Source: an uncultured bacterium (GTDB taxonomy: Bacteria; Cyanobacteriota; Vampirovibrionia; Gastranaerophilales; Gastranaerophilaceae). Taken from it: DNA of 64,000 bases. Within the stretch, counting starts at the first letter, position 1. Each line of letters begins with the position of its first letter. Of the stretch, positions 7,226 to 15,811 are shown piece by piece. A model generated the notes under the pieces. That model ran no database searches and had not been told where the DNA came from. It worked only from the letters and a program-made list of their open reading frames with translations. The position numbers were made by a program, and so were the translations under genes. The DNA lies in assembly GCA_949290355.1 (NCBI GenBank), contig CASERN010000011.1, positions 434,001 through 498,000 on the forward strand, in the 5' to 3' direction.

Positions 7226-9029
7226 AAGCTTTAACAAGAGATTTTGCAAACGATTCTGAACTTCGAGAATGAATTTCATCTTCAATTTTTGAAATGAATT
7301 CATCTACACTCATAGTACCTACTTGTCCAATACCACGAGCTCTTACTGCAACTGAATTAGCTTCAATTTCCTTATCGCCAATTACAACTACGTAAGGTAT
7401 TTTCTTATCTTGCAAGCTTTCTCTGATTTTGTAATTCATACTTTCAGACCTGTCATCAAGATTTACTCTTATACCTTTATCACGCATTTTTCTGTATACT
7501 TTTTCAGCAAAATCAATATGTTTTTCGTTACTTATAGGAACGATTGCAACTTGTGTAGGTGCAAGCCATGTTGGGAATGCGCCGGCATAGTGTTCAATCA
7601 AGATGCCGTGGAATCGTTCCATTGATCCAAAGATTACACGGTGTAACATTACAGGAGTTTTCATTGAACCGTCTTTGTCTTGGTATTTGATATCAAATCT
7701 TTCAGGTAGATTGAAGTCTAGCTGAATTGTAGCACATTGCCAAGTTCTGCCGATTGCATCTTTAACTTTGAAGTCAATTTTAGGGCCATAAAATGCTCCA
7801 TCTCCTTCATTAATGTCGTATTTCATGCCACGTCTATCCATAGCTTCTTTTAATCCGGCTTCAGCTCTGTTCCAATTTTCAATATCTCCAACATAACTTT
7901 CAGGACGTGTAGATAATTCAACTTCAAATTTCATATTGAATATAGCCATTGTGTCAGCTACAAAGTCAATGATTTCGTTGATTTCATCTACTAATTGTTC
8001 AGGTGTACAGAAAATATGTGCATCATCTTGAGTAAAGCCTTGCACACGAGTAAGACCTGATAGAGCTCCTGATTTTTCTTTTCTGTAAACTGTTCCTAGT
8101 TCTGCCATTCTCAATGGTAATGAACGGTATGAATATCTGTTTGCTTGATATATTAATATATGGAATGGACAATTCATTGGTTTTAAAATGAATTGTTCAT
8201 CAGAATCTTCATCTTTTTGAATAAAGAACATATTTTCACGGTAGTGATCTGCATGACCTGAAATTTCCCACAATTTTGATTTAGCAATATGAGGAGTATT
8301 TACAATTACATACCCGCGTTTTCTATGTTCTGTTCTCCAATAATTTTCAATTTCTTCTCTTACAACAGCTAAGTTTGGGTGCCATAGTACAAGACCTCCG
8401 CCTAGTTCATCTCTTGTTGAGAACAAATCAAGTTTAGCTCCGATTTTTCTATGATCACGTTTTTCTGCTTCTTCAATGAAATGTAAATAATCTGCTAAAT
8501 CTTCTTTTGTCCAAAAGGCTGTTGCATAAATTCTTTGAAGCATTTTATTTTTAGCATCACCTCTCCAGTATGCACCTGCTACTTTTAACAATTTGAAGGC
8601 ATTAGCTTTTATATATGAAGTGTTTGGAAGATGAGGACCTGCACATAGGTCATTAAATAAAACATTCCCATCTTTGTCTTTTGTAAAATACAAAGTCGGA
8701 TTGTCGTTTCTGTGTTCTTCCAATAATTCAGCTTTGTAGATTTCTCCTTCAGCTTTAAATTCTGCAATTTGTTTGTCAACATCAGGAATTACATATTTTT
8801 CAAATGAAAGATTTTGTTTTACGATATTTTTCATTTCTTCTTCGATTTTAGTCAAGTCTTCTTGTGTAAAAGCATGACCATCGGTTAAATCAAAGTCATA
8901 ATAAAAGCCGTTCTCTACAGCAGGTCCGATAGCTAACTTTGCAGACGGGAAAAGCTTTTGAACAGCTTGAGCCATGATGTGTGATGTTGAGTGTCTTAAA
9001 ACACTTAAAGTTGATTCGTTTTTTTCCAT
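7224..9029 (-). CDS. thrS: Threonyl-tRNA synthetase without TGS domain
   Basis: This 601-residue class II synthetase charges tRNA-Thr. The protein starts directly at the editing domain (RHSTSHIMAQAVQKLFP, the HxxxH editing motif). It has the linker CAGPHLPNT and then the catalytic core with class II motifs (TVYRKEKSGALSGLTRVQGF, and HRVIFGSMERF near the C-terminal end of the core). The C-terminal anticodon-binding domain is complete. The N-terminal TGS domain of E. coli-type ThrS is absent. AAAGGA upstream of the ATG supports this start, so the lack is real. From memory, cyanobacterial ThrS proteins also lack it. The mRNA has a structured leader of about 70 bases. Confidence 0.96.
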   Translation of the reverse strand: MEKNESTLSVLRHSTSHIMAQAVQKLFPSAKLAIGPAVENGFYYDFDLTDGHAFTQEDLTKIEEEMKNIVKQNLSFEKYVIPDVDKQIAEFKAEGEIYKAELLEEHRNDNPTLYFTKDKDGNVLFNDLCAGPHLPNTSYIKANAFKLLKVAGAYWRGDAKNKMLQRIYATAFWTKEDLADYLHFIEEAEKRDHRKIGAKLDLFSTRDELGGGLVLWHPNLAVVREEIENYWRTEHRKRGYVIVNTPHIAKSKLWEISGHADHYRENMFFIQKDEDSDEQFILKPMNCPFHILIYQANRYSYRSLPLRMAELGTVYRKEKSGALSGLTRVQGFTQDDAHIFCTPEQLVDEINEIIDFVADTMAIFNMKFEVELSTRPESYVGDIENWNRAEAGLKEAMDRRGMKYDINEGDGAFYGPKIDFKVKDAIGRTWQCATIQLDFNLPERFDIKYQDKDGSMKTPVMLHRVIFGSMERFHGILIEHYAGAFPTWLAPTQVAIVPISNEKHIDFAEKVYRKMRDKGIRVNLDDRSESMNYKIRESLQDKKIPYVVVIGDKEIEANSVAVRARGIGQVGTMSVDEFISKIEDEIHSRSSESFAKSLVKA

Positions 9030-9134
9030 TTTTATCCTTTCCGGTCAACGATAACATTCGAAAGACCAATAACGGGGTGGATCCCCCTAACTAACTACAA
9101 TCAACTTTATACTACTAATATATAAGAATTACAA
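9030..9134 (-). promoter_or_regulatory. thrS promoter and structured leader
   Basis: Read on the minus strand, TTGTAA (9134-9129), a 17-base spacer and TATAAA (9111-9106) form a promoter. The predicted leader is about 70 bases. It contains a GC-rich hairpin with GGGG/CCCC arms at 9074-9086, conspicuous in this AT-rich sequence. Nearer the start codon, UUGGUC can pair with GACCGG (two G-U pairs), ending against the Shine-Dalgarno sequence. This could be an autoregulatory operator, as known for other thrS genes. I see no T-box signature. Confidence 0.45.
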
Positions 9135-9264
9135 GTTTACTTCTTTATTTGATGAATTAAAATGTTAATTTTGCGATTTTACAAAAAGTTACATAGTATT
9201 TTAAGACATGAAAAATTTGAATTATTTGTTATAAAATATCATTATTAAAGAAAAGAGGTTAAAA

Positions 9265-9600
9265 ATGAATACAGCTGTTTTAGTCGGTAGAGTAGGCCGA
9301 GATGCAGAAATTAAATATTTTGAATCAGGGAAAGTAAAAGCTAATTTTTCTATAGCAGTAAATCGTTGGGATCCTAAAACAAAATCAGAAGTAGCAGATT
9401 GGTTTAATATTGATGTTTGGGATAAATTGGCAGAATTTGCCGGAGAATATGTAAAAAAAGGTGTTCAAGTAGCTGTTGACGGTAGAATTGGTCAAAATAA
9501 ATGGACAGATAAAGCTACAGGCAATGAAAGAGAAAATTTCTTGATTATTGCAAATGCAATAAGGTTACTTGGTTCTAAAAGAGATGTTGAACAGATATGA
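9265..9600 (+). CDS. ssb: Single-stranded DNA-binding protein, short form
   Basis: This 111-residue OB-fold protein begins with the SSB signature MNTAVLVGRVGRDAEIKYFESGK. The core matches the family (FSIAVNRW, DWFNIDVWDKLAEFAGEYVKKG, VDGRIGQNKW). It ends right after the OB fold and lacks the Gly/Pro-rich linker and acidic DDDxPF tip that recruit repair proteins in E. coli. Short SSBs without this tip are known in cyanobacteria. A good ribosome site (AAAGAGG) precedes the ATG. Its stop codon overlaps the start of the next gene (ATGA), so translation is coupled. Confidence 0.92.
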   Translation: MNTAVLVGRVGRDAEIKYFESGKVKANFSIAVNRWDPKTKSEVADWFNIDVWDKLAEFAGEYVKKGVQVAVDGRIGQNKWTDKATGNERENFLIIANAIRLLGSKRDVEQI

Positions 9601-10919
9601 TAATAAATTCTAATACAGTCGGAATAATTGCTGATGACTTGACCGGTGCTAATCATACAGCATTACAATTTCATTTAAAAGGTGCTAATACTCAAATTTT
9701 ATTATCTGATGAAATTGAACCTTTAAATATAAAAAATACTCAGACATGGGCTATATCAACTGAGTCAAGAAATCTTGAACCTGAAGAGGCCTATGAAAAA
9801 ATTCTTAAAGCATCAAAGATGCTCAAGGAAAAATTAAATCCGGATTATTATTATAAGAAAATAGATTCTACTGTGAGAGGAAATATTTCTGTAGAAGTCT
9901 TAGGTATGCTTGCAGCTTTGGAATACGATGCTGCAATTGTAATGCCTGCTTATCCAGCAGAAACAAGAACTACAGTCGGAGGATATCATCTTTTGAGGGG
10001 TATACCTATAGAACGTACCGAAATGGCTAGAGATCCTCATTCTCCTATTTTTGAATCCCATTTGCCGACTTTATTGAAATCCCAAATATTGCCGGAGTAT
10101 CAGGATTTAATTGCTTTAATAGAATTAAAAACAATAATGAAAGGTGCCGGACCAATCTTGCAAAAAATTAACGAGTTAGTCCAAAGCGGGAAAAAACTTA
10201 TTATTGCAGATGCTGTATCAACTGTTGATATTGAACAGGTAGCTCTTGCAATAAAAAAATGCGATTACAAAATATTGCCAGCTGGTACTTCTTCATTTGC
10301 TCAAGCATTGAGTGAATTTTGGTTTGCAGATTTGGATTGTGAACATATTATAAAAACTTTTCCAAGATTGCCGAAATTGATTGTATCTGGAAGTGCAACT
10401 CAAATTACGGCTGCTCAGATAGAAAGACTTGAAAATAGTGATGAATTTGATAATGTGCTGTCTATAAGTCTTGATTTGAAAACTGTTCTAAATGGAGTTC
10501 AAGATGATCTTGTGGATAGAGTTGTTTCAAATTTACGTTTTGATGATACAGTGCTGGTTCATACTTCTAATTTGATAAAAGAATTTGATGGCTTTTCAGA
10601 GGATTCTTTAAATGCAGAACTTACAAAGGCAAATTTAGCTACAGTAATTACTGATTTTTTAGCTGAACTTACAAAGAAAGTCTTAGCGAGAAAAGAAGCT
10701 ATTTTAATTACTTTGGGTGGTGAAACTTCTTATAAATGCTGCAGTGCAATTGGAGCTTATCAATTGCAGTTGATTGATGAGGTAGCTCCAGCTATTGCAC
10801 TTACTCTTGACCATAATGCTCAATGGATTGTTACCAAGTCTGGGAATTTAGGTAATGCAAATACTTTAATTGATATTTTGAAGTATTTTGAAACTCATGG
10901 CGGATTACAAGATGTCTAA
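9597..10919 (+). CDS. dtnK: Four-carbon acid sugar kinase (DUF1537) family
   Basis: This 440-residue protein of the four-carbon acid sugar kinase family has the N-terminal signature IADDLTGA (residues 11-18) and the C-terminal nucleotide-binding signatures LGGETS and TKSGNLGN. Characterised members phosphorylate D-threonate, L-threonate or D-erythronate at the 4-OH. Its 8-base overlap with the following pdxA-family gene reproduces the DtnK-PdxA2 pair of D-threonate catabolism, in which the product is oxidised and decarboxylated to dihydroxyacetone phosphate. No transporter or regulator of such a pathway is present here. A role in making the PdxA substrate for pyridoxal phosphate synthesis is an alternative. 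Substrate is unproven. Confidence 0.85.
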   Translation: MIINSNTVGIIADDLTGANHTALQFHLKGANTQILLSDEIEPLNIKNTQTWAISTESRNLEPEEAYEKILKASKMLKEKLNPDYYYKKIDSTVRGNISVEVLGMLAALEYDAAIVMPAYPAETRTTVGGYHLLRGIPIERTEMARDPHSPIFESHLPTLLKSQILPEYQDLIALIELKTIMKGAGPILQKINELVQSGKKLIIADAVSTVDIEQVALAIKKCDYKILPAGTSSFAQALSEFWFADLDCEHIIKTFPRLPKLIVSGSATQITAAQIERLENSDEFDNVLSISLDLKTVLNGVQDDLVDRVVSNLRFDDTVLVHTSNLIKEFDGFSEDSLNAELTKANLATVITDFLAELTKKVLARKEAILITLGGETSYKCCSAIGAYQLQLIDEVAPAIALTLDHNAQWIVTKSGNLGNANTLIDILKYFETHGGLQDV

Positions 10920-11799
10920 AATATATATAACTACAGGTGATCCTAATGGTATTGGTGCAGAAATTACAATAAAAGCTCTTCAAAAGTTGGATTTGTCTAA
11001 AGATAAAATTTCTTTGATAACAAATAGAAGAGTTTTGGATTATTATGGAACTATAGATAAAGATTATGAAATTATTGAAATTCCCTATGATTCGGATATT
11101 TTGCCCGGGAAAGTAACTAAAGAAGCTGGAGAATTTTCTTTTTTATCTGTAAAAAAAGCCTGTGAAGTAGAAGCTAAGGCTATTGTTACAGCTCCTGTTG
11201 CAAAAAATGCTTTGTATCTTGCAGGACATAATTTTAATGGTCAGACTGAAATTTTACAAAAATATTTAGCTCATGATAATCAATTAGCTGAGATGTTATT
11301 TGTTGCAGGAAATTTTAGAGTTTTACTTTTGACAAGGCATGTTGCTTTGAAGGATATAGTTCTTACGAAAGATATTGTTGTAGAAAAAATCCTTAATTTG
11401 AAAGAGTTTTTTGTAAAAAAACTAGGTATTAAAGAACCCAAATTTGCACTTTGTGGTTTTAATCCTCATGCCGGAGAAGACGGGATTTTAGGTCGTGAGG
11501 AAATAGATATTTTAATTCCTGCGGTAAATGAATTAAAATCAAAAGGTGTAAATATTACCAATCCTTTGCCTGCTGATACTTTATTTATAAAGGCATTGGA
11601 TTACGATTGTTGTATAGCGAATTACCATGATCAAGGTCTAATCCCTATAAAAACTGTTGCAGGTGATAAAACTGTCAATATGACAATAGGGCTTGATATA
11701 ATTCGAACTTCCCCAGGACATGGCACTGCATTTGACATTGCAGGGAAAAATATTGCAGATGAAACAGGCATGATTGAGGCAATAAAAGCAGTTTTGTAA
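10912..11799 (+). CDS. pdxA: PdxA-family 4-phospho-hydroxyacid dehydrogenase
   Basis: This 295-residue protein of the PdxA family performs NAD-dependent oxidative decarboxylation of 4-phosphohydroxy-L-threonine (vitamin B6 synthesis) or 4-phospho-D-threonate (PdxA2). The N-terminal TTGDPNGIGAEI is characteristic. Metal-binding histidine regions are RHVAL, FNPHAGEDG and SPGHGTAFDIAG, and NYHDQGLIP is also present. It is somewhat shorter than E. coli PdxA (about 330). I chose the ATG at 10912 because MSKIYITTGDPNG is the family's N-terminus. The gene overlaps the kinase gene by eight bases, implying translational coupling and a shared pathway. PdxA versus PdxA2 cannot be decided from the sequence alone. 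Confidence 0.9.
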   Translation: MSKIYITTGDPNGIGAEITIKALQKLDLSKDKISLITNRRVLDYYGTIDKDYEIIEIPYDSDILPGKVTKEAGEFSFLSVKKACEVEAKAIVTAPVAKNALYLAGHNFNGQTEILQKYLAHDNQLAEMLFVAGNFRVLLLTRHVALKDIVLTKDIVVEKILNLKEFFVKKLGIKEPKFALCGFNPHAGEDGILGREEIDILIPAVNELKSKGVNITNPLPADTLFIKALDYDCCIANYHDQGLIPIKTVAGDKTVNMTIGLDIIRTSPGHGTAFDIAGKNIADETGMIEAIKAVL

Positions 11800-11810
11800 A
11801 GGAGTTTTTT

Positions 11811-12146
11811 ATGAAAATTAATAATGTTTTTAAGAATATATTTTATGGTTCTGTAATTTCTCTAGCAGCTTGTTGCACTTATAATTATATAAATAAAGAT
11901 ATTAAAAATGACTCAGATTTTGTTTCAACAGCATCTCAAGAGATTAAGTCAAAAGATATTAATAGATATAATAAAATAGTAAGTAATATAGCTTCAGGAA
12001 AGTCTGCGAATAGAATTCAGACTTGGCGCAAAGAACTTTTGGATATGAGAGATTCTTTATATATCGATAGTATAGCGAAAACTAATTATGCAAAAGGTGC
12101 TCAAATGGTAAGAGATAGTATTAAAAAGGCAGCTTTAGTTAAATAA
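11811..12146 (+). CDS. Small putative lipoprotein
   Basis: This 111-residue protein starts with a basic N-terminus, a short hydrophobic stretch and SLAAC (Cys21), which fits a lipobox. It is therefore predicted to be lipidated and membrane-attached. The mature part is charged and helix-rich with no recognised domain. AAAGGAG lies eight bases before the ATG. It is the last gene of the ssb-dtnK-pdxA unit, 11 bases after pdxA, and is followed by a strong terminator. Function unknown. Confidence 0.7.
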   Translation: MKINNVFKNIFYGSVISLAACCTYNYINKDIKNDSDFVSTASQEIKSKDINRYNKIVSNIASGKSANRIQTWRKELLDMRDSLYIDSIAKTNYAKGAQMVRDSIKKAALVK

Positions 12147-12166
12147 AGATATAATATTGTTACAAT

Positions 12167-12200
12167 AAAAAAGAACCCTTTTTAAAAGGGTTCTTTTTTT
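12167..12200. terminator. Bidirectional Rho-independent terminator
   Basis: Two 16-base perfectly complementary arms (AAAAAAGAACCCTTTT) surround one base, ending in a T-run on both strands. It ends the ssb operon on the plus strand and the secDF operon on the minus strand. Confidence 0.92.
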
Positions 12201-12216
12201 AGTTATGTTATTTTGT

Positions 12217-13200
12217 TTATTTTGCAGGAACAGTTACAGTCTTTTTATCATTCCAGAAATCAACCAACATACTGCAGAAGAATATACTTGAGTAAGTACC
12301 TATTGTAATACCTAATATCATTGCAAGAACGAAGTCTCTAGTTGTAACTCCACCAAAGAAATACAATGCAAATAGAGTTATTAAAGTTGTCAATGATGTA
12401 TTTATACTTCTTGTTAATGTCTGATTTACAGATGCATCAACTATTTCTCCAAATGTCATTTTCTTTGAATAATATCTTAAATTTTCTCTAATTCTGTCAA
12501 AAACAACAATTGTGTCATGGACAGAAAAACCGATAACGGTAAGAATTGCTGTAATAAACAATCCGTCAATTTGTACGTTATATAAAAGACCAAGTATTGA
12601 AAATACTCCACATACAAAAATTACATCATGTAATACTCCAAGAATTGCTGCTAAAGCATAATCGAATCTAAATCTGAATGATAAATATGCCACAATCCCC
12701 AAGAATGCTAAAGTTACAGCAATTAAAGAATTTTTGAATAATTCTTTACCCATAGTCGGACCGACAGAACTAACTGAGATTAGTTCTGGGTTGTTATATT
12801 CTGATTTAAGTTGAGTGCTGATCTTGTCTTGATCTGCAGAGTCTTTATCAATAAATTTAGTTCTTATAGAAATAATGGAGTTAATATTTGATTTAGTACT
12901 TTTTTGCTGATCATTATTAACGTTTAGAATTTGTATGTATGGATTTTCTATTCCAACTTTTTCTAAAGCAGTTCTTGTCTTAGAAACATCACTGTTGTTT
13001 AATTTTTGCTCAAGTCCATATTGTAAAATTGTTCCGCCTGTATAATCTATTCCTACTTTTAATGGGGAATGATTTCCGTAAGTTACAGATGAGTAAATCA
13101 TTGCTATAATGCCAGGAACTAAAAGAATAGTAGTTAAAAGCATCCAACACCATCTGTATTTTACGACATGAACCAAGTGTTTTTTATCTGTATTTATCAT
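12217..13200 (-). CDS. secF: Protein translocase subunit SecF
   Basis: This 327-residue inner-membrane protein of the RND superfamily pairs with SecD to complete Sec-dependent export using the proton-motive force. One N-terminal membrane segment is followed by a periplasmic domain starting at GIDYTGGT, and then five C-terminal segments. The family motif in the fourth segment region, VIGFSVHDTIVVFDRIREN, is intact. A Shine-Dalgarno AAAGG precedes the ATG. It lies 30 bases after secD and is the last gene before the terminator. Confidence 0.96.
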   Translation of the reverse strand: MINTDKKHLVHVVKYRWCWMLLTTILLVPGIIAMIYSSVTYGNHSPLKVGIDYTGGTILQYGLEQKLNNSDVSKTRTALEKVGIENPYIQILNVNNDQQKSTKSNINSIISIRTKFIDKDSADQDKISTQLKSEYNNPELISVSSVGPTMGKELFKNSLIAVTLAFLGIVAYLSFRFRFDYALAAILGVLHDVIFVCGVFSILGLLYNVQIDGLFITAILTVIGFSVHDTIVVFDRIRENLRYYSKKMTFGEIVDASVNQTLTRSINTSLTTLITLFALYFFGGVTTRDFVLAMILGITIGTYSSIFFCSMLVDFWNDKKTVTVPAK

Positions 13201-13230
13201 TTTTATAACCTTTCTTAAATTTAGAGTTCA

Positions 13231-14538
13231 CTAATCCAAAATACCGAAACGTGCTTTTTCACGTTTAGTTTCGGTTGCTTCATAACTTTGTCCGATTTCA
13301 TCTTTTCTTAGACCGAACAATCCAGGATGTTTTAATTCTCCCGTTCCGAATATTAAGTGCATGAAGTTTTTAGTAACTGTAATAGCTGAGAACATTGAAA
13401 CTATTACACCTATTGCAAGTGTTAAAGCAAAACCTTTAACGACACTTGTACCTAATAGATAAAGGATTGTACAAGTAATTATTGTTGTCATATTTGAATC
13501 AAAAATACTTGTAAATGCTCTGTCAAATCCTGAATTAATTGCAGTAAATAAGTTTCTGCCTGCTCTTAATTCTTCTTTTGTTCTTTCAAAAATAAGAATG
13601 TTTGCATCAACTGCCATACCTATTGATAATATGAAGCCTGCAATTCCAGCAAGAGTCAATGTAACAGGTATTGTTTTGAATAATGCAAATAGGATTAAAC
13701 TATATATTACCAAAGCTATATCAGCAATCAGACCAGGAACATGATAGAATGCAATCATAAAAATCATTACTGCAGATAATCCAATGATTCCTGCTTTTTT
13801 TGATTTTGCAATGCTATCAGCACCCAATGTAGGTCCTACAGTATTTTCTTCTACAATTTTTGCAGGAACAGGTAATGCTCCGGCATTCAATAAATTAACC
13901 ATTCTTTCTGCTTCATCGTAAGCAAATCCGCTTTCTCCACCTGAAATTTGGGCCTTACCGCCATAAATGGCTTCATTAACTCTAGGAGCTGATTGCAATT
14001 CTCCGTCAAAGAATATTGCCATTTGCTGACCAACTAAAGCTTTTGTCAAATCTGCAAATTTCTTTGCACCATTTGCATTAAATTCAAGTGATACAACCCA
14101 TTGACCTGTTGCATCTGTACTTAATGTAGATTTAGCAAGGTCTTGTCCTGTAAGACCGGTTGATACCCATATAGGAGAACCGTCAGCAGCTTTACCTTCT
14201 TTTTTAAATTCCAATTGAGCAGTTTCACCAATAAAAGCTTTTGCTTCTTTTAAATCTGTAACGTTTGGAATTTCAATTAATAATCTTTTTTCTCCGACTT
14301 GTTGAACGACAGTTTCTGCAACACCAAGTTTGTTGACTCTCTGTTCAATAGCAAATTGTAATCTGCTCATTACGTCCGGTGTGATTTTTGCAATACTATC
14401 TGTAGTCTCAGCTTCAAGAATTAATCTTGAACCTCCAACAAGGTCGAGACCTAATTTTGTTGGTTTAACGCATATTAGTATTGTGGAAACAATCACTACT
14501 GCGACGATAAACCAGAACATTAAAATTTTGTTTTTCAT
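13231..14538 (-). CDS. secD: Protein translocase subunit SecD
   Basis: This 435-residue partner of SecF has an N-terminal membrane segment, then GLDLVGGSRL (the conserved start of the first periplasmic domain), and a shortened periplasmic region. Six C-terminal membrane segments carry GMAVDANILIFERTKEELR. It is shorter than E. coli SecD (615), which is usual for bacteria with a reduced P1 domain. AGAGG lies seven bases before the ATG. The secD-secF order and the separate polypeptides are the common bacterial arrangement. Confidence 0.96.
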   Translation of the reverse strand: MKNKILMFWFIVAVVIVSTILICVKPTKLGLDLVGGSRLILEAETTDSIAKITPDVMSRLQFAIEQRVNKLGVAETVVQQVGEKRLLIEIPNVTDLKEAKAFIGETAQLEFKKEGKAADGSPIWVSTGLTGQDLAKSTLSTDATGQWVVSLEFNANGAKKFADLTKALVGQQMAIFFDGELQSAPRVNEAIYGGKAQISGGESGFAYDEAERMVNLLNAGALPVPAKIVEENTVGPTLGADSIAKSKKAGIIGLSAVMIFMIAFYHVPGLIADIALVIYSLILFALFKTIPVTLTLAGIAGFILSIGMAVDANILIFERTKEELRAGRNLFTAINSGFDRAFTSIFDSNMTTIITCTILYLLGTSVVKGFALTLAIGVIVSMFSAITVTKNFMHLIFGTGELKHPGLFGLRKDEIGQSYEATETKREKARFGILD

Positions 14539-14628
14539 TTTGTAACCTCTTTATAATATTTCAAAAATAACTTTGTTATGTTCTTTATTATAATTATAGA
14601 AATGATTTATATTTATAGTCTAAATGGG

Positions 14629-15522
14629 CTAATCATTGCAGATCTCATCTATTACCATAAATAATTCTTTCTTTTCAATTGAAGATAATTCTGTATGCGG
14701 TAATCTCACATAATCTTCAATCAAACCTTTATGTGCAAGGGCAGCTTTTACAGGTACAGGGTTTGGTGCCATAAAAAGCTTTTTAAATATTGGATATAAT
14801 TTTTTATGCATATTTAAGGCTGCCAATAATTCTCCTGATTTGTAATTTCGAATCATAGATTTTATTTCAGAGCCAAATATGTGAGAAGCTACAGAAATAA
14901 CTCCTCTTGCTCCTAAAGACATCATAGGTAATGTCAAACTGTCATCTCCTGAATATATTGTAAAATCATCAGGACAACACAATTTCATTTCTGTTATCAT
15001 ATCCATATCAGGATAACTTTGTTTTATTCCGACAATGTTAGAATATTTTTCCGCAAGAGTCGCTACCGTTTCCGGCATCATATTTACTCCTGTTCTCCCA
15101 GGGATATTATAAATAATAATTGGGGTATCTACGCTTTCTGCTACTGCTGAAAAGTGTTTGATCATCCCTTGCTGAGAAGGTTTGTTATAGTAAGGCACAA
15201 CAGAAAGAATTGCATCTACATTTTCTTTCTGAGCCCATTTTGCAGCCATAATAGCTGTATCTGTTGAATTAGAGCCTGCGTTCATAATTACTTTTGCTTT
15301 ATTTGCAACAGCTCTTTTTATTGTACTTAATAATTCAAATTCTTCTTCATGACTTAATGTTGGACCTTCTCCGGTTGTTCCTGCTACTAAAAGAGCATCA
15401 CTCCCGTGATTAATTAAATACTTAGCAAGTTCTTCTGCTTTGTTATAATCAATCTCTTTTTTTTCATTAAACGGAGTTACCATTGCGGTGATAACTTCAC
15501 CGGCATCATATCTTAACGCCAT
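14629..15522 (-). CDS. dapA: 4-hydroxy-tetrahydrodipicolinate synthase
   Basis: This 297-residue TIM-barrel enzyme is of the lysine/meso-diaminopimelate pathway. It condenses pyruvate with aspartate semialdehyde. The GTTGEG loop is at residues 48-53, the catalytic tyrosine is in IIIYNIPGRTG (Y137), and the Schiff-base lysine is in VGIKQS (K166). I took the ATG at 15522 as start because AGAGG lies six bases upstream and MALRYDAGEVITAMVTPF matches the family N-terminus. An in-frame ATG 19 codons further upstream lacks both. Its promoter (TAGACA, 18 bases, TATAAT at 15597-15568) lies back to back with the promoter of the pilin locus. Confidence 0.95.
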   Translation of the reverse strand: MALRYDAGEVITAMVTPFNEKKEIDYNKAEELAKYLINHGSDALLVAGTTGEGPTLSHEEEFELLSTIKRAVANKAKVIMNAGSNSTDTAIMAAKWAQKENVDAILSVVPYYNKPSQQGMIKHFSAVAESVDTPIIIYNIPGRTGVNMMPETVATLAEKYSNIVGIKQSYPDMDMITEMKLCCPDDFTIYSGDDSLTLPMMSLGARGVISVASHIFGSEIKSMIRNYKSGELLAALNMHKKLYPIFKKLFMAPNPVPVKAALAHKGLIEDYVRLPHTELSSIEKKELFMVIDEICND

Positions 15523-15567
15523 ATAAAAACCTCTTACCCTTTCAAATCTGGCTACATATACAATAGA

Positions 15568-15597
15568 ATTATAAAACAAACTTTAAAATTTTGTCTA
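15568..15597 (-). promoter_or_regulatory. dapA promoter
   Basis: On the minus strand, TAGACA (15597-15592), an 18-base spacer and TATAAT (15573-15568) lie about 45 bases upstream of the dapA start. Confidence 0.6.
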
Positions 15598-15614
15598 TAA
15601 TATTAAGTTATTTA

Positions 15615-15643
15615 TTGAAAATTGTATGGAAATCGTTTATAAT
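15615..15643 (+). promoter_or_regulatory. Strong promoter of the pilin locus
   Basis: TTGAAA (15615-15620), an exact 17-base spacer and TATAAT (15638-15643) form a near-consensus sigma-70 promoter. It places the transcript start near 15650, upstream of the poly-G leader reading frame and its Shine-Dalgarno sequence. Confidence 0.75.
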
Positions 15644-15675
15644 CATTACATATATAAGAGAAAGGAGCTAGATTT

Positions 15676-15774
15676 ATGAAAAGATTTAACGTACTGCAGA
15701 ATTTCGGGGGGGGGCGATTTAAGGCTTATTACAAGGATTTTCGGGGGTTGCGAAAGCAAAAAAATCTGTTATAA
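15676..15774 (+). CDS. Leader reading frame interrupted at a G9 tract
   Basis: A 32-codon reading frame starts with ATG eight bases after AAAGGAG and directly downstream of a near-consensus promoter, so it should be translated. After ten codons it enters a run of nine G, and in this frame it stops at 15772. If the tract had eight (or eleven) G, the frame would run without any stop through the next 96 bases. It would then fuse in frame to the ATG at 15812 of the pilin-like gene, adding about 45 residues ahead of the prepilin motif. I interpret it as the true 5' end of the pilin gene in an 'off' state, or as a homopolymer sequencing error. Confidence 0.5.
   Translation: MKRFNVLQNFGGGRFKAYYKDFRGLRKQKNLL
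15706..15714 (+). repeat. Poly-G tract (G9)
   Basis: Nine consecutive G lie in a strongly AT-rich region. Together with the ten-base tract at 49064-49073, it is one of the only two G/C runs longer than six that I found in the window. Both lie at the 5' ends of pilin-like genes. Such tracts are classic slipped-strand mutation sites. Confidence 0.85.
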
Positions 15775-15811
15775 TGATAATGTATATCATCACAATTATA
15801 GCGGAGAGTTT

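Noticed and set aside
9030-9120. T-box leader upstream of thrS
   Set aside because: No AGGGTGG-ACCGCG-like antiterminator or terminator hairpin is present. Only small hairpins are visible.
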